20,323 nucleotides of DNA from CAZQQN01 sp964595485 (GTDB taxonomy: Bacteria > Bacteroidota > Bacteroidia > CAILMK01 > CAYYUA01), in contig CAZQQN010000043.1 of NCBI GenBank assembly GCA_964595485.1, forward strand, positions 1-20,323, given 5' to 3'. How positions within the stretch are numbered: position 1 is the stretch's first letter; each line of letters opens with the position of its first letter. Under the pieces are notes generated by a model that was given only the letters and a program-made list of their open reading frames with translations, made no database searches and had not been told where the DNA came from. Shown here in pieces: positions 8,334 to 16,643 of this stretch. Made by a program: the position numbers and the translations under genes.

Positions 8334-9865
8334 TCAGGGATACTCCGCTTCATATTTTACCAGAAATTCATCCATTTTATCAGCAATATTACGGTCATTT
8401 GCTAAGCGAGCAGGCTTGTTTTGGCCGCCCAATTTGCCAATAGCTTTCATATAAGCNNNNNNNNNNGAATCCACCAGGTTGGACTTTTTTGATGTGAAGA
8501 GGCTCAAGGATTTTACTTTCTATAAGGTCCCGGTAATAAATGTTTTGCTCACACATTTTTTCATCAAGTGCATTTCTGAGGCTTTCCAGGCTATCGGGTT
8601 CTTCAGCGAATTCAATGTACCATTCATGGCGTGGTAAGCCATTTTGCGGGGCAACCCTTGGTGCTACTGTAAATTCGGAAACCCTTGCCCCGGTTGCTTT
8701 AGCGGCCAATGTCATAGCTTGTTCCACTTCCTCTGCTATTACATGCTCGCCAAAAGCGGAGATAAAGTGCTTAATGCGGCCAGTCACTTCTATTTTACAA
8801 GGGTTTTTGGAAATAAATTTGACGGTGTCCCCAACATTGTAGGCCCACAAGCCAGCATTGTTACTGATGACAAGAGCATAGTGCTTTTGAGTCTCAACTT
8901 CTCCCACTGTTAAACGGGTGGGATTTTCACTGTGAATCTCGTCCAAAGGGATGAACTCATAAAAAATGCCCGAATTGAGGTTCAACCTTAGACCCGCCTC
9001 TTCCTGTGAATCCTGGAAAGCAAAAAAGCCCTCGGAAGCGGGGAATGTCTCAATGGTATCAACAGGCTTACCAATGGTAGCAAATAGCCTTTCACGGTAA
9101 GGATCAAAATTGACACCNNNNNNNNNNACCTTGTACCATTAAAGAAAAGTTGGGGAAGAGGTCAGCAATACTTTTATTTGTTTCGGACACCAATGCATCA
9201 AAATAAGTCTGCACCCAGGGAGGTATCCCGCTTATAACCGTCATATCCGCAGCAAGCGTCTCCTGAATAATGGCTTGGAGTTTCTCTTCCCAATCCTCAA
9301 TGCAATTGGTTTCATACGTGGGTACTTGGTTTTTTTTGAGATAAGAAGGAACGTGATGATTGACGATCCCTGATAGCCGGCCGGTAAGTATGCCACCTTT
9401 GCGGTCCAATACGGGGCTACCAGAAAGAAAGATCATGTTTCCGTCAAGGAAGGCAGATTTTCCCGTATCCTTAATGTAATGTAGCAGCGCATCCCTGGCT
9501 GAATTGATATGGTTAGGTATCGAGTCTTTGGTTATGGGAATGTATTTGGTACCGGATGTGGTGCCGGAAGTTTTAGCAAAGTATGCCGGTCTACCCTGCC
9601 AAAGCACATCTTTTTGTCCTTCTATGATTTGATCAATGTAGGGACGTATTGCCTCGTAATCCCGAATGGGGACCATTTGTTTAAAATCAGCGTGATTATG
9701 AATCCTGTGAAAATCATGATCTTTTCCGAACTGGGTCCCTTTTGCCTTTTTAATCAAGTTATGGAATACCTTCTCCTGCGTTTCCTCAGGCTTTGCAGCC
9801 CATTTTCGATCCTTGCTTACTAGCCAATTGGCAAGAAAACGACCGCCTCGGGATTTGATTGACAT
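8334..9865 (-). CDS. GH3-family acyl-adenylating amide synthetase-like protein (interrupted by two N gaps)
   Basis: GH3 proteins adenylate a carboxylic acid and couple it to an amine, usually an amino acid; the natural substrates of bacterial members are mostly unknown. The gene reads from ATG 9865 to TGA at 8334-8336. If both 10-base N runs are dropped, it is one frame of 503 residues, a normal length. Visible motifs are AKTSGTTSGTKYIPIT (nucleotide loop, 97-112), VQG|GVNFDPYR across the first gap (244-254), FPASEGFFAFQD (271-282, adenylate site), GLWAYNVGDTVKF (335-347) and, across the second gap, GGF|AYMKAIGKLGGQNK (461-477). With the N runs left in, the frame breaks twice. No signal peptide, so cytoplasmic. 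It lies 75 bases downstream of the DUF3365 gene in the same direction. Nothing else nearby hints at the substrate. Confidence 0.9.
8457..8466. other. assembly gap (10 N) inside the GH3 gene
   Basis: Ten N sit between codons for QPGGF and AYMKAIGKLGG. Deleting all ten restores frame. Family members usually have two residues between the F and the YMK, whereas here only one remains, so the true sequence may hold one extra codon (three bases) rather than none. Confidence 0.85.
9118..9127. other. assembly gap (10 N) inside the GH3 gene
   Basis: Ten N sit between codons for VQG and GVNFDPYR. Deleting exactly all ten bases restores the frame and gives the glycine pair expected in GH3 proteins (GGVNF), so the true gap is most likely zero bases. 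Confidence 0.9.
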
Positions 9866-9940
9866 AATAGCGATTTAAAAAGATTTAGCATGCGTTTAAC
9901 CTGAGCTGGCAGAACTACCACTTCATCAAAAAAACTGGGT

Positions 9941-10585
9941 TTATATCGCGCCCTGCTCGAACTGGACCTTCCAAAGTCCCCTAAGTTCCCCCATTTCAAA
10001 ACCTATTGCTTTGTCATTCGGGTATTGGTTCTGAATGACTATGTAATCCGCTACTTTGATGTCTTTACCTTTTTCACCATGGCAGTTGAGGCATAATCCT
10101 GATTTAATGGTGATCGGGTGGTAATAAACCTTTTTATCTCCCCTTTTCATTATTTCAGGTTTTAGGGGCTTATTAGCCTGGTTTTTTGCCTGGTATTTAC
10201 TAACCAATGCCATTTCAAGGCTGTCTGCGGCATTATTAGGGTTCCGGTTTTTGTGGGAAACCCTGGATACTTTGGCATCATGAACTTCTGATAAGGAATC
10301 TGTTATAGCGGTAGCATTATGCGAGCAAAACTCAATGGCATGGTCAATTCCTCCTTGACCAATGGCCTTTGACAATTTACCAATTAATGCCTGGCCTGAA
10401 GCTTTGACAATGCTTTTACCCGATTTTTTAAGGCTTTCCGCTGTAGAAATTTCTTTCCTGGTATTGGCTTTATCGCTTTGTTCGGATTGCTCCTCTTTCT
10501 TACTTCCATCATTTTGATCAGAATGCTGGCATTGCCATAGTAAAAGGAAAGCAACAAAAGTGAAGAAGATAGCAGAGGTTTTCAT
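9941..10585 (-). CDS. DUF3365 (Tll0287-like) c-type haem lipoprotein
   Basis: A 214-residue protein with a lipoprotein signal (MKTSAIFFTF, then LLLWQC, cysteine 19) followed by a charged spacer (22-50). From about residue 52 it follows the DUF3365 pattern: a helical part with EFCSHNATAITDSLS (85-99) and VSRVSHKNRNPNNAADSLE (107-125), then the single haem-c motif CLNCH at 165-169 in SGLCLNCHG, and the conserved end IGFEMGELRGLWKV (194-207). Members of this family bind one covalent haem and are proposed periplasmic redox or gas sensors, sometimes fused to kinases; here the domain is alone and membrane-tethered, so a periplasmic electron carrier or sensor is likely. It is the first of a three-gene minus-strand run and diverges from pfkA across only 58 bases. 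Confidence 0.87.
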   Translation of the reverse strand: MKTSAIFFTFVAFLLLWQCQHSDQNDGSKKEEQSEQSDKANTRKEISTAESLKKSGKSIVKASGQALIGKLSKAIGQGGIDHAIEFCSHNATAITDSLSEVHDAKVSRVSHKNRNPNNAADSLEMALVSKYQAKNQANKPLKPEIMKRGDKKVYYHPITIKSGLCLNCHGEKGKDIKVADYIVIQNQYPNDKAIGFEMGELRGLWKVQFEQGAI

Positions 10586-10643
10586 AGCTTCATTTGTTTA
10601 TAGCAATCAAAAATAACCAGAAAATTTATTTATTTGCAACGCT

Positions 10644-11624
10644 ATGGCAAAATTCAGAAAAATCGGTGTTTTAACCTCGGGGGGAGATGCGCCGGGGATG
10701 AATGCTGCCATTCGGTCCATAACGAGGACTGCCTGCTACCATGGTATCGAGGTTATGGGTATTAAATGGGGGCTCGAGGGGCTTATCAAGGGTTACATTG
10801 AGCCCATGGAATCCATCTCGGTTAGTAATATCATCCAAAAAGGAGGGACTGTCTTGAAAAGCTCCCGCAGTGAGGCTTTTATGACCGTAGAAGGCCGTAA
10901 GCAGGCTGCTGATATCCTTAATGCCCATGGTATAGACGGTTTAGTTGCCATAGGTGGTAATGGAACTTTCCGTGGATGCCAGGTTTTTACAGAGGAATAT
11001 AGCATTCCTACCATTGGCATACCCGGAACGATTGATAATGATCTGTCCGGGACAGATTATACGTTGGGGTACGATACGGCTGTGAATACAGCTTTGGAGG
11101 CTGTCGACCGTATCAGGGATACGGCTGATTCCCATGATCGCCTCTTTTTCATAGAGGTTATGGGCAGAGATGCCGGCTTCATTGCTATGAATGTAGGTTT
11201 AGGGGGCGGTGCTGAGGGAATTTTGATCCCGGAATCGAATCATGATTTTGATTATGCTGTAGAAAACCTCAGGAAAGGTTGGCAGCGGGAAAAAACCTCC
11301 TCTATCATTGTTGTTGCAGAGGGTGACCAGGAGGGAGGTGTTTTTGACATTGTCAAAAAAATGAAACCCCTGATCCCTAATTTTGAATACAGGGTATCGA
11401 TATTGGGGCACCTCCAAAGAGGCGGTAAGCCCCTGGCCATGGATCGGGTATTAGGGTCACGCCTGGGATATGCAGCTGTTGAAGGCTTATTAAGTGGCCA
11501 TCAAAAGGAAATGACCGGCATTATCAATCATGAGTTAGTTTTTACTCCATTTGGCAAATGCCTTGAAGCAAAGAAAGATATTGATCCTACCTTGCTTACT
11601 TTGGCCGAAATTTTAAGCTCTTGA
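10644..11624 (+). CDS. pfkA: ATP-type 6-phosphofructokinase (variant GGNGT nucleotide loop)
   Basis: The 326-residue protein has the usual length and layout of bacterial phosphofructokinase, which phosphorylates fructose 6-phosphate in glycolysis as a cytoplasmic tetramer. Seen are TSGGDAPGMNAAIR (11-24), the catalytic PGTIDNDL with the base D131, the sugar site VMGRDAG (172-178), EGDQEGG, and HLQRGGKP (256-263). R24 and R28 match allosteric-site arginines of the E. coli enzyme, while the position of its R54 is Y51. The nucleotide loop is GGNGT (104-108) where ATP-dependent enzymes normally have GGDGS/T; the aspartate contacts Mg-ATP, and the glycine after it favours ATP over pyrophosphate. 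The E. coli Y41 position is K41. So the enzyme is clearly in the family but may have altered nucleotide use. It may be cotranscribed with the membrane gene 55 bases downstream. Confidence 0.93.
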   Translation: MAKFRKIGVLTSGGDAPGMNAAIRSITRTACYHGIEVMGIKWGLEGLIKGYIEPMESISVSNIIQKGGTVLKSSRSEAFMTVEGRKQAADILNAHGIDGLVAIGGNGTFRGCQVFTEEYSIPTIGIPGTIDNDLSGTDYTLGYDTAVNTALEAVDRIRDTADSHDRLFFIEVMGRDAGFIAMNVGLGGGAEGILIPESNHDFDYAVENLRKGWQREKTSSIIVVAEGDQEGGVFDIVKKMKPLIPNFEYRVSILGHLQRGGKPLAMDRVLGSRLGYAAVEGLLSGHQKEMTGIINHELVFTPFGKCLEAKKDIDPTLLTLAEILSS

Positions 11625-11679
11625 TAGGCTTGGGTATCATGTTTTTCTCTACCATTTTAACCATAAAAACAAATAACCA

Positions 11680-12282
11680 TTGCGCTGGGTGCTTTACATT
11701 TTTTCATTGATTGTTTTTATTCTGGCTAACTATTTTCTTGGAAAGGCCCCTGAAAATGCCCAGAATTTATTGCAGGCGTGGATGCTAACCTTTGGCCTGG
11801 TGGCTCTTGATACAAGTATTCGTTTAAGGCAATCCGCTTTTCTCTTTTTCCCGCTCGGGTATTTGATCATCATCGGTTATCAATATGTTCAAATGCTACA
11901 GGGTCAGGTTAGCGGTGCATGGGGTTCAGCAATGCAAATAATGGGAGCGGTATTACATTTAGTTCTCGGAATATGGTTTCTTATTCAATTCTTTAGAACA
12001 GAGAAGCAGGATAAAGAGCTAAGAGCCTTCTATATAGCAGCCGGTGTAGCGGCAGTTTTTTTTGGCACCCATATCGTTTCTTTTCTTGCCAATGTCCCAA
12101 CATTGGAAAAACTGCATGCGTTGAGGCTTAGTAGTTATTTAATGATAGCGACCAGTGGGCGGTTTTTACTGCTTGACCAGGTTGGTTCAAGGCAACCGAT
12201 AAATGCAACCCTTATGCCCATGGTGTTATTGATTCACACTTTCATAATAGCGGCTAAGGTGGTGCAAAATTTTTTCAGCTAA
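11680..12282 (+). CDS. hypothetical polytopic membrane protein, non-ATG start
   Basis: A 200-residue, strongly hydrophobic protein with about six or seven membrane spans (roughly 3-18, 27-43, 47-68, 82-104, 113-135, 144-166, 176-198) and short charged loops such as RTEKQDKELR (about 107-116). I recognise no family. An in-frame TAA at 11674-11676 lies just before the first codons, so translation must start at TTG 11680, at GTG 11689 or at a later ATG; starting at the ATG near residue 35 would remove the first span. TTG 11680 is the best fit but not proven. It sits between pfkA (55-base gap) and proline dehydrogenase (148-base gap), all in one direction. Such spacing allows cotranscription with pfkA, but gives no functional clue. 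Confidence 0.65.
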   Translation: MRWVLYIFSLIVFILANYFLGKAPENAQNLLQAWMLTFGLVALDTSIRLRQSAFLFFPLGYLIIIGYQYVQMLQGQVSGAWGSAMQIMGAVLHLVLGIWFLIQFFRTEKQDKELRAFYIAAGVAAVFFGTHIVSFLANVPTLEKLHALRLSSYLMIATSGRFLLLDQVGSRQPINATLMPMVLLIHTFIIAAKVVQNFFS

Positions 12283-12306
12283 AGGCCATTTAAATTAAGG
12301 TGATTG

Positions 12307-12322
12307 GGTATCAAGTGATACC
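12307..12322. repeat. perfect inverted repeat in front of proline dehydrogenase
   Basis: GGTATCA (12307-12313) and TGATACC (12316-12322) are separated by two bases. No T run follows, so it is not a typical terminator. It lies about 80 bases upstream of the -7 candidate for the proline dehydrogenase gene and could be an operator. Confidence 0.4.
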
Positions 12323-12398
12323 ATCCTAACCGATTGCGAATCTCAAATGAAAAATGGCAATGAATCAATAGGGATTAAGTTCAAAATCGGAATTGATT

Positions 12399-12406
12399 TA
12401 TCTTTG
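12399..12406 (+). promoter_or_regulatory. candidate -7 element for proline dehydrogenase
   Basis: TATCTTTG fits TAnnTTTG exactly and lies 24 bases before the ATG at 12431, giving a short leader. No clear TTG is seen at the -33 spacing. This suggests proline dehydrogenase has its own promoter rather than depending on pfkA readthrough. Confidence 0.45.
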
Positions 12407-12430
12407 TTAGGATGATTAAACAGGTGCAAA

Positions 12431-13627
12431 ATGACAGGTGAATCTATAATTGATTTCAATAACACAGCAGTGGCTTTTGAAGCAAAAGATAACAGGGATT
12501 TAAAGCGTGCCAAATTTCTATTTGGCTTACTTCAGAATCCCGTTATTAGCCGTCCGGGTCAGGCGCTTATGAAAACATCTGTTCAATGGGGCCTTCCTGT
12601 TAAGGGGATTATCAAGGCCACTTTATACAAACAGTTTATTGGGGGTGAGAATCTTAAAGACTGTGGCCAATTAGCTTACAAGCTAAATAATTTTGGCGTA
12701 GCTACTATCCTTGATTATGCGATGGAAGGAGAAGATAGTGAGGAAGCTTATCAACAAATCCTGGAAGAGTTCAAGCGAAACATTGATTTAGCTTCCGATA
12801 TGCCTAATATACCAGCCAGTGTTTTCAAACCCAGTGCTATTGCGAGGAATGAAGATTTGCACCGATTGAGCCATAAAAATTTCAATGAATGGAATGAGGT
12901 AGATCAAAATACTTTTGAACAAATAAAAGGCCGTTTTGAAACCATTTTTGAGCATGCTTATGATAAGCAAGTGCCAGTAATGGTTGACGCTGAGGAAAGC
13001 TGGATTCAGGCGATTATTGACTACCTGGTGCTACAGATGATGGCCCGCTATAACCAGGATAGACCTATTGTCGTAAATACGTATCAACTTTACCGGAAGG
13101 ATAGGCTTTCAGTCCTGAAAAGTCACTTTGAAAAAGCCAATCAAAATGGGTTTTATTTTGGGGTAAAATTAGTGCGGGGCGCTTATTTAGAGCAGGAGAG
13201 GAACAGGGCAGCGGAAAAAGGTTATGAATCGCCCGTACATGACCAAAAAGCAGACACTGATAAGGACTATGATCAGGCGGTTTCTTTTTGCATGGACAAC
13301 ATTCAACAAATTTTTACGGTTATCGCTTCTCATAATGAAAATAGTAACCAATTGGGGGCAAAGCTATGCTATCAAAAAGGTTTGGATAAGCACCATCCCT
13401 TCCTGTGGTTTTCCCAACTATATGGAATGGCGGACCATATCAGCTTTAACCTGGCTGAAGCCGGTTTTAATGTAGCAAAATACATCCCTTATGGCCCTGT
13501 AAAGGCGGTTGTGCCCTACTTACTAAGGAGGGCTGAAGAGAATAGCTCCGTTCAGGGCCAGGTCAAAAGGGAAGTTGAGGCTATTAATGAGGAATTGGGA
13601 AGGCGAAAGAACGGTAGGACGGGATAA
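12431..13627 (+). CDS. proline dehydrogenase (monofunctional, FAD-dependent)
   Basis: The 398-residue enzyme oxidises L-proline to pyrroline-5-carboxylate with FAD and passes electrons to the quinone pool, the first step of proline use. The TIM-barrel motifs are present in order: FKPSAIAR (132-139), VMVDAEESW (183-191), TYQLYRKD (217-224), VKLVRGAY (245-252), IASHNE (298-303), QLYGMAD (329-335), YIPYGPVKAVVPYLLRRAEEN (351-371, read as two parts), the last with the arginine pair that binds the proline carboxylate. It lacks the DNA-binding and aldehyde dehydrogenase parts of PutA, as usual in Bacteroidota, where the dehydrogenase for the second step is encoded elsewhere; none is in this window. 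No signal peptide; peripheral membrane association is expected. Its own promoter candidate lies at 12399-12406. Confidence 0.95.
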   Translation: MTGESIIDFNNTAVAFEAKDNRDLKRAKFLFGLLQNPVISRPGQALMKTSVQWGLPVKGIIKATLYKQFIGGENLKDCGQLAYKLNNFGVATILDYAMEGEDSEEAYQQILEEFKRNIDLASDMPNIPASVFKPSAIARNEDLHRLSHKNFNEWNEVDQNTFEQIKGRFETIFEHAYDKQVPVMVDAEESWIQAIIDYLVLQMMARYNQDRPIVVNTYQLYRKDRLSVLKSHFEKANQNGFYFGVKLVRGAYLEQERNRAAEKGYESPVHDQKADTDKDYDQAVSFCMDNIQQIFTVIASHNENSNQLGAKLCYQKGLDKHHPFLWFSQLYGMADHISFNLAEAGFNVAKYIPYGPVKAVVPYLLRRAEENSSVQGQVKREVEAINEELGRRKNGRTG

Positions 13628-14300
13628 CTCCTCCGCTTGAAACATTTTTGATCGAAACCGACTTAGTAATGATTCCTATTAAGAAAAACGGGTATTTTTT
13701 CCCAATTATGTAGTTTTAAGGCATTAAAACAAGTTTATGAGGATTGCGAAGATTGGGTGTTACTGATAAGGTTTTGCTTTCATGAATAGCTTAGTACAGC
13801 CTAATATTCCATTAATTTCCGCAAGGTTAATTGGTAGTATTTTTACGGAATTTTTAGTAGTAAGATGATTGCATAGGGAAAAGTCATAATAAGCTATTTA
13901 ATTATGATAGCCAATAAAACCCAGAACCCATAAAGCAACAACATCGGAGCTATGAACTGCCTTTTGCAGAATTTTCAAAATAATGAATATAAAGTTTCCA
14001 TTTCGTGGAATGGTTAATGGTTAGAAACTTTCATTGGTGTTTTTCTTTAATCAAGGTGCCAATTGTTACATAATTATTTTGAATTTAACCATCAAATAAA
14101 TTAATTGGTACAGGCTATATTGTTACCAATGGCTATACCATGATACAAAACATGTGATTCACTGCTTAATGACAAATACCAAAGGTACCATTTATAATCT
14201 GTTTCAATGCTCTCTGGTAAAATTATTACCTTTAGAAATAAACAAATTAAACGAGAATGTTGTTAATCGTTTTGAAATTGTAAAACAAAAACAAATTACT
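13628..14300. other. long non-coding region and leader before the DUF4397 gene
   Basis: About 670 AT-rich bases without a supportable gene; the longest ATG frame inside (from 13782) is 28 codons with no family resemblance. An open extension of the downstream frame back to 14154 precedes the signal peptide and is likely untranslated. Structures seen are a 7-bp inverted repeat TCATAAT/ATTATGA (13884-13890, 13901-13907) and a larger hairpin at 13991-14031. GTAGTATTTTTACGG at 13832-13846 resembles the promoter-like block upstream of the T9SS gene at 4790. No clean TTG/TAnnTTTG pair is present. Confidence 0.5.
13991..14045 (+). other. stem-loop followed by T-rich stretch upstream of the DUF4397 gene
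   Basis: AAAGTTTC (13991-13998) pairs with GAAACTTT (14024-14031); inside it CCATT (13998-14002 region) can pair with AATGG, giving a branched or extended hairpin. The sequence GTGTTTTTCTTT follows within ten bases. It could be a weak terminator of an unseen transcript, or a leader structure about 260 bases before the DUF4397 start. Confidence 0.35.
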
Positions 14301-16625
14301 ATGAGAAAACTAACCTTATTAATGCTGGCTATTACTTTCATGTTTGCTAGTCAAGTAAAATCTCAGTCAGTACAAATCATTCACAATTCTGGTGACATTG
14401 CAGCAGATACTGTTGACGTTATTGTTAACGGAAACAAAGCGGTTAGCGATCTTGCTTACCGGGAAGCTACTCAATTTTTGAGTCTACCCTCAGGTTCCCA
14501 GATTGATGTTGGTATTCAGCCTACCGAGGCTAACTCCCCCGTCAAAACTTTCCAGATTGGCCCATTGAGTTCCAATACGAAATACGTAGCTGTCGTAGAT
14601 GGTATTGTTCAAACTTCGCTCTATAATCCTGATTCTACATTAAGTTTAGAAATAAAGGCTAATGCTAAGACTAGTAGTAATACCCCTGGCGATGTAGAAG
14701 TGTTATTACATCATGGTGTCACTGACGCGCCTGATGTAGATATTATTAATCCTACCCTGGGAACCATTTCTAACGATTTAAGCTATGAATCTTTTGATGG
14801 CTATGTAACAGCCCCGGCTGCCAATGCCACCATTAATGTCGAAACGGCTAATAATGCAGCTAAAGTGGCTAGTTTTACTGCACCATTAAACAATTTTGGC
14901 GGAGACGCCATAACCGTAGTGGCTTCAGGATTTTTAGCGCCTTCGGATAACAATCTCGGGCCCGCATTTGGGCTTTATGTAGCAGACAAAAATGGCGGCC
15001 CAATGGTGAAATTACCAAGGGAAAAAACAGAAGCTCAGGTCATTCACAATTCACCGGATCAAGCCAGTGATACTGTTGATGTATTTGTAAATGGTGAAAG
15101 GGCTATTCAGGATTTTGCCTTCAGGGAATCTACTGCCTTTGTCCCAGTTCCCTCCGGAATTGTTGATATCGGCATTGCTGAAAATGGTACCGAAACCGTT
15201 GTTAAAAGTTTCCAGCCTAATTTTATGGCGGATACACCCAATGTTGGTGTAGTAAACGGTGTAGTATTTCCGAATAATTATGAAGATAGCAAGCCTTTAA
15301 GCTTTGACCTGAAAACCATGGCCCGAACATCCGCTGAGACAAGTGGTAATGCAGACATTCTTGTTCATCATGGCTCACTGGATGCTCCTGCAGTTGATAT
15401 AGAAGAGCAGGATACCCTAAAACAAGATATTGTCACCAACTTGTCTTATTCAAATTTTACGGATTATTTGTCAAACGAAGCTTTGGATTATACACTGGCA
15501 GTGAAAGCTTCTTCAAACGGGAATACAGTTGCTGCCTTTGATGCACCTGTATCCAATTTAAAAGATTTAGCTTTTACCGTTGTGGCCTCTGGTTTTCTTG
15601 ATACTTCCGGAAACAATGGTGGACCTGGGTTTGGTTTATTTGCAGCGGGGCCCGGTGGAGGCCCAATGATAGAATTACCCCAGGATTCTGCAGAACTCCA
15701 GGTAATACACAATTCCCCTGATGCAGCAGCTGACACGGTTGACGTTTATGTTAACGGGGATAAGTTGCTGGATGATTTCCAATTCAGGGATGCGTCTCCT
15801 TTCGTCAGCATGCCTGCCGGCACGAAGCAAATTGGCATTGCGCCTTATAATTCGACCGATTTGGTTGACAGCTTTAATGTCACTTTATCAGCTGATCAAA
15901 CATATATTGCTGTTGCCAGCGGGGTAATCCGTTCAGGAGAATACGATGATTCAGAACCTTTCGACCTTGACATTAAAACCATGGCCAGAAAAGAGGCCAA
16001 TTCTTCGGGTAAAACCGATATTCTCGCTTACCATGGTTCTCCTGATGCAGGCAATGTTGATATTGACGAAACAGATGTGCTTGATGTCACCTTATTTGAT
16101 GATTTGGGATATGGTAATTTCTCTGATTATCAAGTGGCCGAAACAGATAATTACGTTTTAGCCGTGAAAGAGGCAAATAGCGATAATACCGTACAAAAAT
16201 ACGAAGCCCCCTTAGCAGATGAAGGGTTAGAAGACGAAGCTATTACTGTATTTGCTTCTGGTTTCGTTGATCCGAGTGGTAATAGTGATGGACCGGAATT
16301 CGGCCTTTATGTGGCAACCCAAAGTGGCGGTATTACTAAATTACCTGAAAAGAGCTCCTCGGGTATTACCAACGCTACTCAGAAAACATTTGACATATTC
16401 CCTAATCCAGCCAGCAATAAGGTCCGTATACAGTTGGATGATCTAAAAGCTGAGGATGTTTCCATTGAACTTATTGACCAAAAAGGTCAGGTTTTAAAGA
16501 GGAAGCAAGTTGGTAGTGGAAACGATACCAATTTAGACCTTAGCAATTATGAAAACGGTGCCTATTTCCTCCGCATTGAAAATGAAGGAAAGCAAATAGC
16601 CACAGAGCGCTTCATCAAAAACTAA
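14301..16625 (+). CDS. DUF4397 repeat surface protein with T9SS sorting domain
   Basis: The start at ATG 14301 gives 774 residues with a clear signal peptide (MRKLTLLMLAITFMF, cleavage near VKSQ-S); the frame upstream of it is polar and unlikely to be translated. The mature part is three equal tandem units of 221 residues beginning at residues 24, 245 and 466 (VQIIHNSG, AQVIHNSPD, LQVIHNSPD). Each unit has two DUF4397-like halves: the first with TVDVxVNG and a PSG/PAG turn, the second opening with LLHHG, LVHHG or LAYHG and DxVDI, closing with VVASGF or VFASGF and a GPxFGL motif. DUF4397 is a beta-sandwich domain of secreted proteins with unknown ligand. Residues about 697-774 are a type A T9SS sorting domain (DIFPNPAS, GAYFLRIEN, ERFIKN). 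Likely a surface adhesin or stalk. A strong terminator follows at once, so it is transcribed alone. Confidence 0.9.
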   Translation: MRKLTLLMLAITFMFASQVKSQSVQIIHNSGDIAADTVDVIVNGNKAVSDLAYREATQFLSLPSGSQIDVGIQPTEANSPVKTFQIGPLSSNTKYVAVVDGIVQTSLYNPDSTLSLEIKANAKTSSNTPGDVEVLLHHGVTDAPDVDIINPTLGTISNDLSYESFDGYVTAPAANATINVETANNAAKVASFTAPLNNFGGDAITVVASGFLAPSDNNLGPAFGLYVADKNGGPMVKLPREKTEAQVIHNSPDQASDTVDVFVNGERAIQDFAFRESTAFVPVPSGIVDIGIAENGTETVVKSFQPNFMADTPNVGVVNGVVFPNNYEDSKPLSFDLKTMARTSAETSGNADILVHHGSLDAPAVDIEEQDTLKQDIVTNLSYSNFTDYLSNEALDYTLAVKASSNGNTVAAFDAPVSNLKDLAFTVVASGFLDTSGNNGGPGFGLFAAGPGGGPMIELPQDSAELQVIHNSPDAAADTVDVYVNGDKLLDDFQFRDASPFVSMPAGTKQIGIAPYNSTDLVDSFNVTLSADQTYIAVASGVIRSGEYDDSEPFDLDIKTMARKEANSSGKTDILAYHGSPDAGNVDIDETDVLDVTLFDDLGYGNFSDYQVAETDNYVLAVKEANSDNTVQKYEAPLADEGLEDEAITVFASGFVDPSGNSDGPEFGLYVATQSGGITKLPEKSSSGITNATQKTFDIFPNPASNKVRIQLDDLKAEDVSIELIDQKGQVLKRKQVGSGNDTNLDLSNYENGAYFLRIENEGKQIATERFIKN
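14370..16358 (+). repeat. three in-frame coding repeats with a 663-base period
   Basis: Unit starts fall at 14370, 15033 and 15696, so both steps are exactly 663 bases. The units are diverged in DNA but clearly alike in protein, with units 2 and 3 closest (both read QVIHNSPD at the start and FDLKTMAR/LDIKTMAR in the middle). The second half-domains begin near 14694, 15354 and 16014. Confidence 0.85.
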
Positions 16626-16643
16626 AAGCGTTTTAACTTCTTT

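Noticed and set aside
8334..9865. GH3 pseudogene or two separate genes
   Set aside because: The breaks coincide exactly with artificial 10-N runs and the frame is restored when these are removed.
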